A stretch of DNA of 5,102 nt, taken from positions 1 through 5,102 of the forward strand of contig JAQVWW010000129.1 in assembly GCA_028709505.1 (NCBI GenBank), written 5' to 3'. Below are positions 4,547 through 5,102 of this stretch, piece after piece. The notes under the pieces were generated by a model. It saw only the letters and a list, made by a program, of their open reading frames with translations. It searched no databases and had not been told where the DNA came from. Position numbers and translations under genes: made by a program. The stretch's first letter is position 1; each line of letters starts with the position of its first letter. The DNA is from Eubacteriales bacterium. GTDB taxonomy: Bacteria; Bacillota; Clostridia; Christensenellales; UMGS416.

Positions 4547-5102
4547 ATGCAGAAATTTTTTACCCGCGATAAAGCCTTTTATAAGCGCTTTTTTGCGCTG
4601 ATGCTGACGATGGCGGCGCAAAACGTGATCGTTTACAGCGTGGGCCTGGCCGACAGCATCATGGTGGGCGCTTACAGCGAGATAGCCATTGCCGGCGTGG
4701 GCCTGGCCAACCAGCTGCAGTTTATTTTACAGATGCTGACGCTGGGCGTGGGCGACGCCATCGTGACGCTGAGCAGCCAGTATTGGGGCAGGCGGCAGGT
4801 GGAGCCCATCCGCCGCATCACCACCATCGGCCTGTATCTGGGCATCGTGATGGCGACGCTGATGTGGGCGGCGGTGTTCTTCTTTCCGCGGGAGTGCCTG
4901 GGGCTGTTCAGTACCGATCAGGCCGTCATCGACGAGGGCGTCAAGTACCTGAAAATCATCTGCTATTCGTATTTCTTCTTCAGCATCTCCAACATTTTAA
5001 CCAGCGCGCTGCGCAGCGTCGAGACGGTGAGGGTGGGCTTCTACGTCTCGCTGGTGGCGCTGCTGACCAACGTGACGCTCAACTATATCCTGATTTTCTG
5101 CA
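4547..5102 (+). CDS. MATE-family multidrug/toxin efflux transporter, N-terminal 185 residues (runs off the right edge)
   Basis: MATE transporters are 12-helix inner-membrane antiporters that export cationic drugs or metabolites using Na+ or H+ gradients. The start is ATG 4547–4549 behind GGGGAGGG (4533–4540), with 7 bases between GGAGG and ATG; stops lie close upstream in frame. The 185 residues cover roughly the first five helices. TM1 spans about 16–40 and contains Asp36 in GLADSIMVG, at the conserved acidic position. TM2 follows with IAGVGLANQLQFI, then the GVGDAIVTLSSQYWGRR loop at 67–83, TM3 near 92–113, TM4 near 135–156, and TM5 with TNVTLNYILIF at 174–184. The substrate cannot be told from sequence, and the C-terminal lobe is outside the window. 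It is separated from fakA by a terminator and is probably independent of it. Confidence 0.92.
   Translation, partial: MQKFFTRDKAFYKRFFALMLTMAAQNVIVYSVGLADSIMVGAYSEIAIAGVGLANQLQFILQMLTLGVGDAIVTLSSQYWGRRQVEPIRRITTIGLYLGIVMATLMWAAVFFFPRECLGLFSTDQAVIDEGVKYLKIICYSYFFFSISNILTSALRSVETVRVGFYVSLVALLTNVTLNYILIFC

Noticed and set aside
4354..4572. 72-codon plus-strand open frame in the fakA–MATE gap
   Set aside because: It has no ribosome binding site and no family resemblance, crosses the candidate MATE promoter and overlaps the well-supported MATE start; open frames of this size are common in GC-rich non-coding DNA.
1..5102. CRISPR array, insertion sequence, phage, tRNA/rRNA or defence-system genes
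   Set aside because: No regularly spaced repeats, terminal inverted repeats, transposase or integrase motifs, or tRNA-like folds were seen on either strand; the genes are ordinary chromosomal ones.

Overview
The window looks like ordinary chromosomal core from a GC-rich Gram-positive bacterium of the Firmicutes/Clostridia type. The main evidence is a divergent rpmB | Asp23-family gene – fakA block, the same arrangement as rpmB | yloU–yloV in Bacillus. Strong AGGAGG-type ribosome binding sites, a C+ (zinc-type) L28 and an Eis-like acetyltransferase fit this. No genus can be named from the sequence alone. No RNA genes, insertion sequences, CRISPR array, phage genes or tRNA were found.

Layout. 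The left part (1–1731) is transcribed on the minus strand. It holds rpmB (1540–1731), then an Eis-like GNAT acetyltransferase gene (start 1300), then the first 29 codons of mscL (1–87), which runs off the left edge. The acetyltransferase frame is interrupted by one in-frame TGA at 314–316. The same frame then continues to a TAA at 107–109 and restores the expected C-terminal domain, so the gene is either a very recent pseudogene, a sequencing error or a readthrough case. Only 19 bases separate its natural end from mscL.

A 351-base divergent intergenic region (1732–2082) carries promoters facing both ways. To its right, on the plus strand, lie the Asp23-family gene (2083–2439) and fakA (2602–4257), which encodes the ATP-dependent fatty acid kinase subunit. 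The 162 bases between them contain a strong GC-rich hairpin with a short T run, so fakA may be expressed at a lower or attenuated level. A textbook intrinsic terminator follows fakA. A MATE-family transporter gene (4547–5102) then starts with its own candidate promoter and runs off the right edge.

How they work together. rpmB is a ribosome component. The Asp23-family protein is usually linked to the envelope or to alkaline/envelope stress. FakA, with a FakB partner not seen here, phosphorylates exogenous fatty acids for phospholipid synthesis. MscL and the MATE pump are membrane proteins for osmotic protection and drug or toxin export. Apart from the conserved rpmB/asp23/fakA neighbourhood, I see no evidence of a new multi-gene system. 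The observations most worth checking are the interrupted acetyltransferase gene and the hairpin between asp23 and fakA.
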